Positions 5,136 through 5,380 of a stretch of DNA of 5,380 nt are shown here, piece after piece. The notes below the pieces were generated by a model. It saw nothing but the letters and a program-made list of their open reading frames with translations, did not search any database and was not told where the DNA came from. The stretch comes from Candidatus Delongbacteria bacterium (GTDB lineage Bacteria > UBA4055): the NCBI GenBank assembly GCA_028702975.1, contig JAQVNT010000123.1:1-5380 (forward strand). Direction: 5' to 3'. Made by a program: the position numbers and the translations under genes. Each line of letters opens with the position of its first letter. The first letter of the stretch is position 1.

Positions 5136-5380
5136 AAACGGACAGATCACTTATATTTATGGGAACTCCCCCGTTCGCCGTCTGCTCGCTGAAGGCTCTA
5201 CGCGAAAGAGGTTTCGATATAAAAGCGGTCGTCACGCAGCCCGATAAAGAGAGGGGGCGCGGCAGAAAGGTGAGTTTCACGCCTGTGAAAGAGGCTGCTC
5301 TTGAAATGGGCATTCCCGTCCTTCAGCCCGTCAGCATGAAAGATCCTCAATTCATAAATACCTTAAAAGAAATTAACGCC
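5132..5380 (+). CDS. fmt: Methionyl-tRNA formyltransferase, N-terminal part, cut by window edge
   Basis: Fmt transfers a formyl group from 10-formyl-tetrahydrofolate to Met-tRNA(fMet), producing the initiator tRNA. The visible 83 codons carry the family's N-terminal features: the first Rossmann strand LIFMGTPPFAV (7-17), VVTQPDKERGRGRK (33-46) and TPVKEAALEMGIPVLQPVSM (50-69). The folate-site HxSLLP motif and the C-terminal tRNA-binding domain would be beyond the window (family length about 310-320). The start is unusual. No ATG, GTG or TTG lies between the upstream in-frame stop (5099-5101) and ATG 5159, and starting at 5159 deletes the first beta strand. Starting at ATA 5132 gives METDRSLIFMGTP, which aligns without a gap to E. 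coli MSESLRIIFAGTP and has a well-spaced ribosome binding site. I therefore place the start at 5132 with moderate confidence; automatic gene callers would choose 5159. Gene identity is secure. Confidence 0.9.
   Translation, partial: METDRSLIFMGTPPFAVCSLKALRERGFDIKAVVTQPDKERGRGRKVSFTPVKEAALEMGIPVLQPVSMKDPQFINTLKEINA

Overview
The window looks like ordinary chromosome of a Gram-negative bacterium with a TonB-type energised outer membrane. The evidence is a complete TonB/ExbB/ExbD operon combined with bacterial-type aspartyl-tRNA synthetase and methionyl-tRNA formyltransferase. The order exbB-exbD-exbD-tonB, with two different ExbD proteins, is common in the Bacteroidetes/Chlorobi/Fibrobacteres (FCB) part of the tree. 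I infer an FCB-like or candidate-phylum bacterium of moderate GC, but cannot name a genus. There are no mobile elements, CRISPR arrays, tRNAs or rRNAs.

Left part, minus strand (1-2947): reading in the direction of transcription, exbB (2947-2339), a first exbD (2323-1907), a second exbD (1885-1481) and tonB (1448-783) form a tight operon with gaps of 15, 21 and 32 nt. It ends at a strong intrinsic terminator (746-777). Directly beyond it lies purD (725 to the window edge), whose 3' half is outside the window. The four operon products together should form an inner-membrane proton-driven motor (ExbB channel, ExbD plug/stator) that powers outer-membrane uptake through the TonB rod.

Middle (2948-3169): a 222-bp AT-rich divergent intergenic region. 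It holds candidate back-to-back promoters for the exbB operon (minus) and for aspS (plus), with one short palindrome or inverted repeat next to each.

Right part, plus strand (3170-5380): aspS (complete), xseB (complete, 4 nt after aspS) and the 5' end of fmt form a tightly packed operon dominated by translation genes. The start of fmt is the most unusual point in the window. Protein homology and ribosome-binding-site spacing both point to an AUA start codon at 5132 that overlaps the xseB stop codon; the first ATG in frame (5159) would cut off the first beta strand.

I did not find a new biological system. The points worth checking are the fmt start, the terminator placed against purD, the double ExbD arrangement, the acidic and octaproline TonB linker, and the two dyads in the divergent promoter region.
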